Origin: Streptomyces sp. YIM 121038
GTDB lineage: Bacteria > Actinomycetota > Actinomycetes > Streptomycetales > Streptomycetaceae
Assembly: GCF_006088715.1 (NCBI RefSeq)
Contig: NZ_CP030771.1
Span: 2,976,001-3,040,000, forward strand
DNA: 64,000 nt
Direction: 5' to 3'
Of the stretch, positions 1 through 7,424 are shown one piece after another; the first letter of the stretch is position 1, and each line of letters starts with the position of its first letter. The notes beneath the pieces were generated by a model. It made no database searches. It saw only the letters and a program-made list of their open reading frames with translations, and was not told the origin of the DNA. The translations under genes were made by a program, and so were the position numbers.

Positions 1-912
1 GAGGAGGGCGTGGAGCAGCAGGCGGGCCTTGGGCGCGTCGAGGGCGCCCGCGGAGATCAGGCCGCGGGACAGCAGGTCGGCCTCGGAGCCGGGGCCGCGG
101 TAGGTCTCGCTGAGGAGCGGGCCCGCGCCGGTGCGCGAGGCGAGGACGACGGGCATCCGGGCGGCGCGGGCCGCGAGCGGTTCGACCAGCCACTGGGGTG
201 CGTGTCCGGCGCCGAAGGCCGCCACGACCAGGCCGTCGAAGCGGTCGTCCACCGCCTCCAGGAGCTCGCCGCCGTCGCCCAGGGAGAGGGTCAGCAGGGC
301 CACGCGGGCGGCGTTCCCCAGCCGCAGCGGGCGCTCCACGGTGGGCTCCTGGGGGCGCAGCAGGATCCGCGGCACGCCCTCCACCACGCGGCCGAGCGGG
401 CCCGCGCCGGGCGAGACGAACGTGGTGAGGGAGGTGGTGTGCGCCTTGCGCGCGTGCCGGGCCGCGTGGATCTCGTCGGCGAGGACCACGAGGACGCCGA
501 GGCCCCGGCAGCGGGGGTCGGCGGCGACGGCGAGCGCGGCGGCGAGGTTCGCCGGGCCGTCCGCGCCCGGCAGGTCGGGGCGGCGCATCGCGCCGGTGAC
601 CACGATCGGGGCGCGCGGCGCGCACACCACGTCGAGCAGGAAGGCCGTCTCCTCCAGGGTGTCGGTGCCCTGGACGACCACGACGCCGTGGCCCGCGGCG
701 GTGGCCTCGTCCACGCGCTCCGCGAGGGCGGCCAGGTCCGCCAGGGTCAGGGAGGAGCCCGGGAGCCTGCGGAAGTCGTGCAGCTCCGTCTTGACGTCGT
801 CGGGGACGGGGACGGCGGCGAGGGTCTGGGAGCCGGTGAGGCGGGCGGAGCCGCCGCCGGAGTGGGCGGAGATGGTGCCGCCGAGGGTGAAGACGCTGAC
901 GGTTGTGGTCAT
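1..912 (-). CDS. L-asparaginase, 3' end cut by window edge
   Basis: An open frame starts at the ATG at 912 on the minus strand and runs without a stop to base 1, giving 304 codons of the N-terminal part. It shows both signatures of bacterial L-asparaginases: TLGGTIS near the N-terminus with the catalytic Thr at residue 13, and VQGTDTLEE with the Thr-Asp pair at residues 83-84. The enzyme hydrolyses L-asparagine to aspartate and ammonia, which fits the nitrogen genes nearby. No signal peptide is visible, so it is probably cytoplasmic. The family is usually about 320-340 residues, so little is missing. The type I versus II assignment is left open. Confidence 0.9.
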   Translation of the reverse strand, partial: MTTTVSVFTLGGTISAHSGGGSARLTGSQTLAAVPVPDDVKTELHDFRRLPGSSLTLADLAALAERVDEATAAGHGVVVVQGTDTLEETAFLLDVVCAPRAPIVVTGAMRRPDLPGADGPANLAAALAVAADPRCRGLGVLVVLADEIHAARHARKAHTTSLTTFVSPGAGPLGRVVEGVPRILLRPQEPTVERPLRLGNAARVALLTLSLGDGGELLEAVDDRFDGLVVAAFGAGHAPQWLVEPLAARAARMPVVLASRTGAGPLLSETYRGPGSEADLLSRGLISAGALDAPKARLLLHALL

Positions 913-1011
913 GCCGGAGGCTCTCCCCGGGCCCGCACCGGCCCGAAACCAGGAGGCGTGGTCGCGCTCGTCACACGGCGGTCCGGGCGGCGGGCCCCTT
1001 CGGTACGCCGT

Positions 1012-2352
1012 TCAGTACGCCGTGGTCGCGGTGAGGACCCCGGCCTCGATCGCGCTGGTCAGCGCCTTGTGGTCGGTCGCGTTCTGGGAGACGTAGCGCA
1101 CGGCGAAGGCCGCGACGGCCCGGTCGAAGGTGTCGGCGGAGCCCAGGTAGGCGGCGATGGCCACGCGGTCGCCGGAGCGGGCGTGGGCCCGGGCGAGGGC
1201 GGTGCCGCAGAGGCGGGCGTAGGCGAGGAGTTCGGCGGGTTCGAGGGCGGCGACGTCCACGGAGCCCTTCATGTCGCGCAGCTGGCGCCAGTAGTAGGCG
1301 CGGCCCTGCGGGCCCGTCATCCAGCCGAGGAAGATGTCGCCCGCGGCCTGGAGCAGGCGCTGGCCCGCGACGACGCGGTGGCCCGGGTGGAGGTAGGGGC
1401 CGCTGGGCAGGTGCTCTTCGAGGACGGACCGCACGGCCTCCTTGATCTGCAGGAACAGCGGGTCCTCGGCGTCCCGGCCGGTCAGCAGCACGATGAAGCA
1501 GCGGGTGCCGACGCTGCCGACGCCGACGACCTTGCGGGCGGCGTCCACGAAGCGGTAGCGGTCGAGCAGGAGGCGGCGCTCCTCGGCGAGCGTCGAGCGG
1601 TAGTCGCCGAAGATCTTGCGCAGCGCCGCCATGTCGGGGGCGCCCGCCGGTTCGAGGAGGGGCGGGTCGTGGACGATGCGGCGGCGGTCGTCGACGACCT
1701 CGGTGAGTCTGCCGAGAGCCTGGAGGCTGGTGCGGCGGCGGGCGTGCGCGAGGCGGGCCGCGGCGCGCTCGCGCTGGTGCGCGGAGTCCATGAGGCGCAG
1801 CACGTCGCCGGTGTCGACGCTGGCGTACCAGACGTCCAGCTCGCCCTTGCGGGCCAGGCGCCGGATGCCGGTGCGGTAGGCGGTGACGGCGGCGAGGGCC
1901 GCGTCGTGGGCGCCGTCCTCGCCCCCGCCGGTCTCGCGGGCGGCCACGGCGACGCTGGCGGCGAGGCGTTTGACGTCCCATTCGAAGGGGCCGGGGTAGG
2001 TCTCGTCGAAGTCGTTCAGATCGAACAGGAGGCGGCGCTCGGGCGAGGCGAACACGCCGAAGTTCAGCAGGTGCGCGTCCCCGCAGAGCTGCACGGTGAG
2101 GCCGGTGTGGCGCTGCGCGGCGAGGTCGCCCGCCATCACGGCGGCGGCTCCGCGCAGGAAGGCGAAAGGGGACGCGGCCATGCGCCCGTAGCGGATCGGC
2201 AGGAGCTCCTGCACGCGGTCGGCGGCCTGCCGCTCCAGGACGGCCACCGGGTCGGGCCGGTCCGCCGAGGGGATCCAGATCCCGTGCGAGGACCGGGAGG
2301 CCCGTTTGCGGGCGGCCTTGCCCCGCTCCGCGCGCTCGGCCGCGGTGGTCAT
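1012..2352 (-). CDS. DUF2252 family protein
   Basis: This 446-residue protein begins with a basic stretch and carries typical DUF2252 blocks: RMAASPFAFLRG, CGDAHLLNFG and FDLNDFDET. The CGDAH and DLNDFDE motifs resemble the catalytic and metal-binding loops of protein-kinase-like phosphotransferases, but no reaction is established for the family. The ATG at 2352 is preceded by a GGAAAGGGG Shine-Dalgarno stretch. It lies 99 bases downstream of the divergently numbered asparaginase start on the same strand, so the two are neighbours but not clearly one operon. There is no signal peptide or membrane segment. Confidence 0.85.
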   Translation of the reverse strand: MTTAAERAERGKAARKRASRSSHGIWIPSADRPDPVAVLERQAADRVQELLPIRYGRMAASPFAFLRGAAAVMAGDLAAQRHTGLTVQLCGDAHLLNFGVFASPERRLLFDLNDFDETYPGPFEWDVKRLAASVAVAARETGGGEDGAHDAALAAVTAYRTGIRRLARKGELDVWYASVDTGDVLRLMDSAHQRERAAARLAHARRRTSLQALGRLTEVVDDRRRIVHDPPLLEPAGAPDMAALRKIFGDYRSTLAEERRLLLDRYRFVDAARKVVGVGSVGTRCFIVLLTGRDAEDPLFLQIKEAVRSVLEEHLPSGPYLHPGHRVVAGQRLLQAAGDIFLGWMTGPQGRAYYWRQLRDMKGSVDVAALEPAELLAYARLCGTALARAHARSGDRVAIAAYLGSADTFDRAVAAFAVRYVSQNATDHKALTSAIEAGVLTATTAY

Positions 2353-2472
2353 GGGCGGTCCCCTTTCCGCGGGGCGGGTCCGGGGTGCTCGCGGGGCACC
2401 CCGGACCCGCCCCTCTTCCCGTGGTCAGGGGGCCCTCCCCCTGCGTCCCCGTCTATCGCTCTTCGCGCCCGG

Positions 2473-2497
2473 CCTCAAACGCCGGACGGGTTTGAGG
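2473..2497. repeat. dispersed Streptomyces inverted repeat, diverged copy
   Basis: CCTCAAAC at 2473 faces TTTGAGG at 2491, flanking a CGCCGG core. The element resembles the fuller copies at 17188-17259 and 27950-28000, and sits downstream of the gene at 2596-2952. It may act as a terminator or be a mobile REP-like element. Confidence 0.55.
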
Positions 2498-2595
2498 GGC
2501 CAAGAGCAGCCAACGCCGGAGCGCGCGGGCGCGCATGTCGGTTACGCCGGGCGGGTGACGCCGGACGCCGGGGCCGGGGGGGGGGAGGATCCGCG

Positions 2596-2952
2596 TCAGC
2601 GGTTGTAGCGCATGAAGGCGCGCACCATGTGGCACGTCGTGTCGGACGGGGGGTGGATGCCCACCGTTTCGGCCATCGTGCGTATCCGTACGTTGCTCGC
2701 CTGGTTCGGCACCCAGACGCCCGCGTCGAGGAGGGCGATAGCCAGGCGCATGGCCTTGAGGCGGCGGTTGTGCGTGATGTACCACTCGCGGGGGCGGCCG
2801 GGCGGCAGGGGGTGCTTCTCCATCGGGACGTACGGCACGTCGAGCAGCGGCTGCTGGCCCTGGCACGGGGTGCGGGACGCTCGGGACGGGGTGCGGTTGC
2901 GGGAGCGGGCGGTCGGCTTGGCGGGCACGGACGGGACTGCGGCAGCGGGCAC
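2596..2952 (-). CDS. small conserved hypothetical protein
   Basis: This is a 118-residue basic protein whose first third is low-complexity. A dense C-terminal part follows, with blocks PLPPGRPREWY, NRRLKAMRLAIALLDAG and MVRAFMRYN. I do not recognise a characterised family. The positive charge and helical C-terminus could suit nucleic-acid binding, but nothing proves it. The start is decided by the ribosome site: AGGAGG abuts the ATG at 2958, leaving no spacing, but lies six bases before the in-frame GTG at 2952. The GTG is therefore the likelier start. Confidence 0.6.
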   Translation of the reverse strand: MPAAAVPSVPAKPTARSRNRTPSRASRTPCQGQQPLLDVPYVPMEKHPLPPGRPREWYITHNRRLKAMRLAIALLDAGVWVPNQASNVRIRTMAETVGIHPPSDTTCHMVRAFMRYNR

Positions 2953-3119
2953 GGACATCCTCCTGTCGCGGTTCGGGAACCCTCGCGGGCCCCTTCGAAC
3001 ATTGCTTCCATTCTACGTGCCGGCACTGACAACGGCCCGTGCCCAGAGGAGCAATCCCCGCTGGCCAGAAGGGGTTTGAGGGGGCGTGGGGCGGATGGTT
3101 CGGAGGTAGCGTGTGCGGC

Positions 3120-3488
3120 ATGGAGATCTGGATCAACCCCGCCTGTTCGAAGTGCCGCAGCGCCCTGACGCTGCTCGACGCGGAGGGCGCCGACTACACG
3201 GTGCGCCGCTATCTGGAGGACGTGCCCACCGCCGACGAGATCCGCGACGTGCTCGGCAGGCTCGGCCTCGAACCCTGGGACATCACCCGCACCCAGGAGG
3301 CCGCCGCCAAGGAGCTCGACCTGAAGGACCGCGCCCGCTGGCCGCGCGACGACTCGGGCCGCGAGGCGTGGATCGAGGCGCTCGCCGCGCACCCGAAGCT
3401 CATCCAGCGGCCGATCATCACGGCGGACGACGGCACGGCGGTGGTGGCCCGCACGGAGGAGGCGGTGCGGGACGCGCTGGGGCGGTGA
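3120..3488 (+). CDS. ArsC/Spx-family arsenate reductase-like protein
   Basis: This 122-residue protein has a thioredoxin-like fold signature: INPACSKCRSAL at the N-terminus places Cys9 and Cys12 in a CxxC motif, and the C-terminal KLIQRPII block is diagnostic of the ArsC/YffB family. Members use the N-terminal Cys to reduce arsenate with glutathione- or mycothiol-type partners, or act as redox regulators. No arsB, arsR or acr3 gene lies nearby, so an arsenic role is unproven. The ATG at 3120 was preferred over upstream in-frame starts because the family motif begins at residue 3. Confidence 0.85.
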   Translation: MEIWINPACSKCRSALTLLDAEGADYTVRRYLEDVPTADEIRDVLGRLGLEPWDITRTQEAAAKELDLKDRARWPRDDSGREAWIEALAAHPKLIQRPIITADDGTAVVARTEEAVRDALGR

Positions 3489-3511
3489 CGCGCCCCGCCC
3501 GGTGACCTGGC

Positions 3512-3591
3512 GGCGCGGGGCGGCCGGGCGAGGCGCGGGGCGGCCCGGCAAGGCGCGGGGCGGCCCGGCAAGGCGCGGGCCGACCGAGCGA
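3512..3591. repeat. 20-bp tandem repeat, four copies
   Basis: GGCGCGGGG recurs at 3512, 3532, 3552 and 3572, exactly 20 bases apart. The two middle units are identical and the outer ones have a few changes. The array lies between the ArsC-like gene and the membrane protein gene, and could form alternate hairpins or be a variable-number repeat. Confidence 0.8.
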
Positions 3592-3694
3592 CAAGAGCGG
3601 GCAAACCTTTACAGACACGTGCGTATCCGTACGTAGGGTGGAGCGCTCCACCCGGGCCGGACCTGCGGCGCGGGACGAGCGAAGGGAGCGGCCC

Positions 3695-4165
3695 GTGCGC
3701 AGCTGGCTCGCCGGGGGCGTCTACGGCACGGTGCTCGCGAGCGCGCTGCTCGCCGCGCTGCAGTCCGAGGGCGAACGCTTCACGCCGTACTACGACGCGG
3801 CCTGGGTCATGGTCACCGCGGGCACGGCGGCGCTCGCCCACGGCTACGCCCACCACATGGCCACGCACAAGCCGGGCAGCGGCAGCCACCGCTGGCGCCA
3901 GCTCGGCTGGGCGCTCGCCGACGAGTGGCCGGTGGTCATCGCCTGCTGGCCGACCGTCGCGCTCCTCGTCCTCGCCGGGATCATGGACTGGCCCGAGCGG
4001 AGCGTCACGTATACGGGGCTCGGCCTGAACGCGGCGCTGCTCTTCGGGTGGGGCACCTTCGCCGCGCTGCGCTCGGGCTACCGCAGGCGCTCGGCCGTGC
4101 TCATCGGCGTCGCCGACGCGGCGATCGGCCTGCTGATCGCGGCGGCCAACGCGGTGATCAAGTAA
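3695..4165 (+). CDS. small multispanning membrane protein
   Basis: This 156-residue protein has about four hydrophobic segments (near residues 5-22, 33-50, 80-98 and 104-120) and a last one close to the C-terminus. A His-rich loop, HGYAHHMATH, follows the second segment. I do not recognise a family. The GTG at 3695 has GAAGGGAG just upstream and starts directly before the first membrane segment, so it is preferred to the ATG at 3638. The gene ends about 50 bases before the glnII control region. Confidence 0.65.
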   Translation: MRSWLAGGVYGTVLASALLAALQSEGERFTPYYDAAWVMVTAGTAALAHGYAHHMATHKPGSGSHRWRQLGWALADEWPVVIACWPTVALLVLAGIMDWPERSVTYTGLGLNAALLFGWGTFAALRSGYRRRSAVLIGVADAAIGLLIAAANAVIK

Positions 4166-4212
4166 CGCCGGGCCCCGGCCCCGCGGGGTGATCTGAACCA
4201 CTCCCGCCCCAG

Positions 4213-4250
4213 GTAACACGGGGTTCACATACGGGCAACGGACGGGAAAT
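4213..4250 (+). promoter_or_regulatory. double GlnR box upstream of glnII
   Basis: GTAAC (4213), TTCAC (4224), GCAAC (4235) and GAAAT (4246) are each separated by exactly six bases. This matches the alternating a-site/b-site pattern (gTnAc-n6-GaAAc, repeated) described for the nitrogen regulator GlnR of Streptomyces. The box ends 85 bases before the glnII start, where GlnR is known to bind in S. coelicolor. The second element is the weakest match. Confidence 0.75.
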
Positions 4251-4334
4251 CGCGCGTTGACAGGCTGCCGTCATCGCCACGGCCCGCAGCACCCGCACGA
4301 CTGCGCCGTACCAAGTGTTCTAAGGATGAGGCCC

Positions 4335-5363
4335 GTGACCTTCAAGGCTGAGTACATCTGGATCGACGGCACCGAGCCGACCGCCAAGCTCCGTTCCAAG
4401 ACCAAGATCCTCACCGATGACGCACAGGGCGCCGAGCTCCCCCTCTGGGGCTTCGACGGCTCGTCCACCAACCAGGCGAAGGGCCACGCCTCCGACCGCG
4501 TCCTGAAGCCGGTCTTCTCCTGCCCGGACCCGATCCGCGGCGGCGCCGACATCCTGGTCCTGTGCGAGGTCCTGAACACGGACATGACGCCGCACTCCTC
4601 CAACACGCGGGCGCTGCTCGCCGAGGTCGAGGAGCGGTTCGCGGCGCAGGAGCCGATCTTCGGCATCGAGCAGGAGTACACGTTCTTCGAGGGCGACCGC
4701 CCGCTCGGCTTCCCGGCCGGAGGCTTCCCGGCCCCGCAGGGCGGCTACTACTGCGGCGTCGGCGCGGACGAGATCCACGGCCGCGACGTCGTCGAGGCGC
4801 ACCTGGAGCACTGCCTCGCGGCGGGCCTCGGCATCTCCGGCATCAACGCCGAGGTCATGCCCGGCCAGTGGGAGTTCCAGGTCGGCCCGCTCTCCCCCCT
4901 CGAGGTCTCCGACCAGCTGTGGGTGGCCCGCTGGCTGCTCTACCGCACCGCCGAGGACTTCAAGGTCTCCGCCACCCTCGACCCCAAGCCGGTCAAGGGC
5001 GACTGGAACGGCGCGGGCGCGCACACGAACTTCTCCACCAAGGCCATGCGCGAGGGCTACCCCGCGATCATCACCGCGTGCGAGTCGCTCGGCGAGGGCT
5101 CCAAGCCGATGGACCACGTCAAGAACTACGGCGCGGGCATCGACGACCGCCTCACCGGCCTGCACGAGACCGCCCCCTGGAACGAGTACTCGTACGGCGT
5201 CTCCGACCGCGGCGCCTCGGTCCGCATCCCGTGGCAGGTCGAGAAGGACGGCAAGGGCTACATCGAGGACCGCCGCCCGAACGCGAACGTCGACCCGTAC
5301 GTGGTGACGCGGCTGCTGGTCGACACCTGCTGCGCGGCCCTGGAGAAGGCCGGTCAGGTCTGA
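4335..5363 (+). CDS. glnII: glutamine synthetase type II
   Basis: This 342-residue eukaryotic-type glutamine synthetase makes glutamine from glutamate, ammonia and ATP. Diagnostic blocks are EYIWIDG at the start, LPLWGFDGSS, FGIEQEYTF with the metal-binding glutamates, GQWEFQVGP and the ATP/glutamate-site WNGAGAHTNFS. GSII enzymes lack the adenylylation tyrosine, so it should not be a GlnE target. The GTG at 4335 follows AGGATGAG and gives the usual family length; the ATG at 4326 would overlap that ribosome site. Control is probably transcriptional through the GlnR box upstream. A strong hairpin follows the gene. Confidence 0.97.
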   Translation: MTFKAEYIWIDGTEPTAKLRSKTKILTDDAQGAELPLWGFDGSSTNQAKGHASDRVLKPVFSCPDPIRGGADILVLCEVLNTDMTPHSSNTRALLAEVEERFAAQEPIFGIEQEYTFFEGDRPLGFPAGGFPAPQGGYYCGVGADEIHGRDVVEAHLEHCLAAGLGISGINAEVMPGQWEFQVGPLSPLEVSDQLWVARWLLYRTAEDFKVSATLDPKPVKGDWNGAGAHTNFSTKAMREGYPAIITACESLGEGSKPMDHVKNYGAGIDDRLTGLHETAPWNEYSYGVSDRGASVRIPWQVEKDGKGYIEDRRPNANVDPYVVTRLLVDTCCAALEKAGQV

Positions 5364-5394
5364 CCCGTTCCGTCCGTTGTGCCGGTTTCTGCGA

Positions 5395-5423
5395 GGGGCG
5401 CCCACCGCTGTGGTGGGCGCCCC
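5395..5423 (+). terminator. glnII terminator hairpin
   Basis: GGGGCGCCCACC (5395-5406) pairs perfectly with GGTGGGCGCCCC (5412-5423) around a five-base loop, followed by TTTC. It begins 32 bases after the glnII stop. Confidence 0.85.
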
Positions 5424-5543
5424 TTTCGTGCTGCTCAACGCCCTTGTCAAAGGCGTCACTTCACGCCATCCAGATGTCAAGACGGCGTATCAACGTTCGA
5501 GAAGGGGTCTGGCGGACCCGTTCCCATCTGCTTCAATGGGGCC

Positions 5544-5663
5544 ATGGGCAGCTTCCAGAACACCGCGACGGGTCATCATGACCTTGAGCCCTTCTGGCCT
5601 TCCCGGCAGCACCACGACTTCGACCGGGTGTGTTGCCGCGCGCTGAACGCGCGGGCCCTCTAA
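5544..5663 (+). CDS. possible small ORF between glnII and a regulator gene
   Basis: This 39-codon frame starts at the ATG at 5544. It encodes a peptide rich in His, Phe and Cys, with HHD twice and a CC pair near the end (RVCCRALNA). It is immediately preceded by TTCAAT-GGGGCC, the same spacing as the leaderless nadE start (TACACT-GGGGCC-GTG). The composition is less GC-driven than a random frame here. It ends 76 bases before the winged-helix gene, so it could be a leader peptide, a free small protein or chance. Confidence 0.35.
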   Translation: MGSFQNTATGHHDLEPFWPSRQHHDFDRVCCRALNARAL

Positions 5664-5739
5664 AGCCGTTCCCCCGGCCTCCGGCCTGACGCGCACGACG
5701 TACGTCCTCGACGACTCCTTAGCGCGAAAGAGCTGACTC

Positions 5740-6333
5740 ATGGCGAACTCCCGTACCTTCACCGCCGCCAACGCCGCCACCGCCACCCGTCCCGCCGTGC
5801 CCTCGGCGCGGGGACGGCTGCGGGCCGTCACGCCCGACGAGGTGGCGCGGATCTCCGACCTCGCCGACTTCTCCGGCTTCCTGCCGCCCGGCGCGACGCT
5901 CCTGCCCGCGCCGCAGCACACCCTGCCCACGCTGCCGGGCCAGCCGCCGATGATCGGCTACCTGGTCCTGCTGCCCGCCGGGCAGGAGCACCTCGCGGCC
6001 GTCGCGCCCGACCCCGAACAGGCCCCCGGGGCGAGCGGCGAGGGGCCCGTGCGGATCGACGCCGCGCGGCGCTCCGCACACGTCGACGGGCGCCACCTGG
6101 ACCTCACGTACCTGGAGTTCGAGCTGCTCGCGCACCTCGTCGCGCACCCGCACCGGGTGCACACCCGCGACCAGCTGGTGACGACGGTGTGGGGCTACGG
6201 CCACGTGGGCGACGGGCGGACCGTCGACGTCCACGTCGCCCGGCTGCGCCGCAAGCTCGGCGCCGAGCACCGCAGGACGATCCAGACCGTGCGGCGCGTG
6301 GGCTACAAGTACGCGCCGCCGACGGCGGGCTGA
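5740..6333 (+). CDS. winged-helix transcriptional regulator
   Basis: This 197-residue protein has its C-terminal half (about residues 105-192) as an OmpR/PhoB-type winged-helix domain: LTYLEFELLAHLV, VWGYG, RTVDVHVARLRRKLG and TVRRVGYKY. The N-terminal half is not a receiver domain: it has no phospho-acceptor Asp or Lys pattern and is partly Ala/Thr-rich. It is therefore an atypical regulator, not a classical response regulator. The ATG at 5740 has AAAGAG upstream. No partner kinase is adjacent. Its target is unknown; proximity to glnII is suggestive only. Confidence 0.85.
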   Translation: MANSRTFTAANAATATRPAVPSARGRLRAVTPDEVARISDLADFSGFLPPGATLLPAPQHTLPTLPGQPPMIGYLVLLPAGQEHLAAVAPDPEQAPGASGEGPVRIDAARRSAHVDGRHLDLTYLEFELLAHLVAHPHRVHTRDQLVTTVWGYGHVGDGRTVDVHVARLRRKLGAEHRRTIQTVRRVGYKYAPPTAG

Positions 6334-6400
6334 CCCGCCCGTTCTCCTGCTGGCGGAATCCGGTTCCCGCGGGCCGGTCCTGGCGGGCAGAGTGCGGATC

Positions 6401-7384
6401 ATGAGACTTCTGATGCTCGGTGGTACGGAATTCGTGGGCCGGGCCGTCACGGAGGCCGCGCTCGCGCGCGGCTGGGACGTGACGGTCTGCCACCGCGGGC
6501 GGCACCCGGCGCCCGCCGGGACGCGGGCGGTCACCGTCGACCGCGCGGCGCCCGGCGGGCTCGCCGCCCTCGCCGCCGACGGCGGCACCTGGGACGCCGT
6601 CGTCGACACCTGGTCGGGGGCGCCGCGGGCCGTGCGGGACGCCGCGCGGCTGCTCGCTGGGCGCGCCGGACGGTACGCGTACGTGTCCAGCGGCTCGGTG
6701 TACCGCTACCCCGGCGAGGCGGGCTCGGACGAGTCGTTCCCCGTCGTGGACGGCGACCCGGACGCGGACGCGGTGGCGTACGCCGAGGACAAGCGGGGCG
6801 GTGAACTCGCCGCCGAAGCCGCCTTCGGTCCTGAGCGGACGCTGCTCGTGCGGGCCGGGCTGATCCTCGGCCCCTACGAGAACATCGGGCGCCTTCCGTG
6901 GTGGCTGAACCGGGTCGCGCGGGGCGGTCCCGTGCTCGCCCCCGGGCCGCGGACGGCGGGCATCCAGTACATCGACGTACGGGACCTCGCCCGGTGGACG
7001 CTCGACGCGGTGGCGGCCGGGCTGCACGGGCCCTACAACCTCGTGTGCCCCCAGGGCCACGCCACGATGGGGGACCTCCTGGAGGCCTGCGTGGACGTGG
7101 CCGGGGGGCCTGGCGCCGAGCTGCGGTGGACGGCGCCGGAGGCCGTCCTCGGCGCGGGCATCGAGCCGTGGTCGGAGCTGCCGGTGTGGCTGCCGCCGGG
7201 GGAGCTGTACGAAACGATGCACGACACGAGCGCGGCCAAGGCCGGGGCGCGCTGCCGCCCCGTGGCCTCGACCGTGGCCGACACCTGGACCTGGCTCCGG
7301 ACCCTCGGCGGGGTGGCCCCCCACCGCCCGGACCGCCCGGCGGTGGGCCTCTCGCCGGAGAAGGAGGCGAAGGCCCTGGCGTAG
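6401..7384 (+). CDS. NAD-dependent epimerase/dehydratase family protein
   Basis: This 327-residue Rossmann-fold protein starts with MRLLMLGGTEFVGRAV, which matches the GGTxFxG variant of the nucleotide-binding loop of extended SDR epimerases and reductases. YVSSGSVY lies at the active-site strand. The usual YxxxK is visible as Y-AEDKRGG, the Tyr and Lys being four apart. IQYIDVRDLA is a typical substrate-domain block. The substrate is unknown. The ATG at 6401 was chosen over a GTG at 6392 because it fits the family N-terminus. It is convergent with the MMPL gene, 40 bases away. Confidence 0.85.
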   Translation: MRLLMLGGTEFVGRAVTEAALARGWDVTVCHRGRHPAPAGTRAVTVDRAAPGGLAALAADGGTWDAVVDTWSGAPRAVRDAARLLAGRAGRYAYVSSGSVYRYPGEAGSDESFPVVDGDPDADAVAYAEDKRGGELAAEAAFGPERTLLVRAGLILGPYENIGRLPWWLNRVARGGPVLAPGPRTAGIQYIDVRDLARWTLDAVAAGLHGPYNLVCPQGHATMGDLLEACVDVAGGPGAELRWTAPEAVLGAGIEPWSELPVWLPPGELYETMHDTSAAKAGARCRPVASTVADTWTWLRTLGGVAPHRPDRPAVGLSPEKEAKALA

Positions 7385-7424
7385 CCCTGGCCGGGGCGCC
7401 GGGCGGCGCCCCGGGCCGGGGGTG

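Noticed and set aside
10..3168. Open frame of over 1000 codons on the plus strand
   Set aside because: It runs antisense to the asparaginase, DUF2252 and small genes. Its composition (runs of Arg, Gly and Ala) is that of a GC shadow and it has no family motif.
3120..3488. Arsenic-resistance operon around the ArsC-like gene
   Set aside because: No arsenite exporter or ArsR gene is present nearby, and the neighbours are unrelated.
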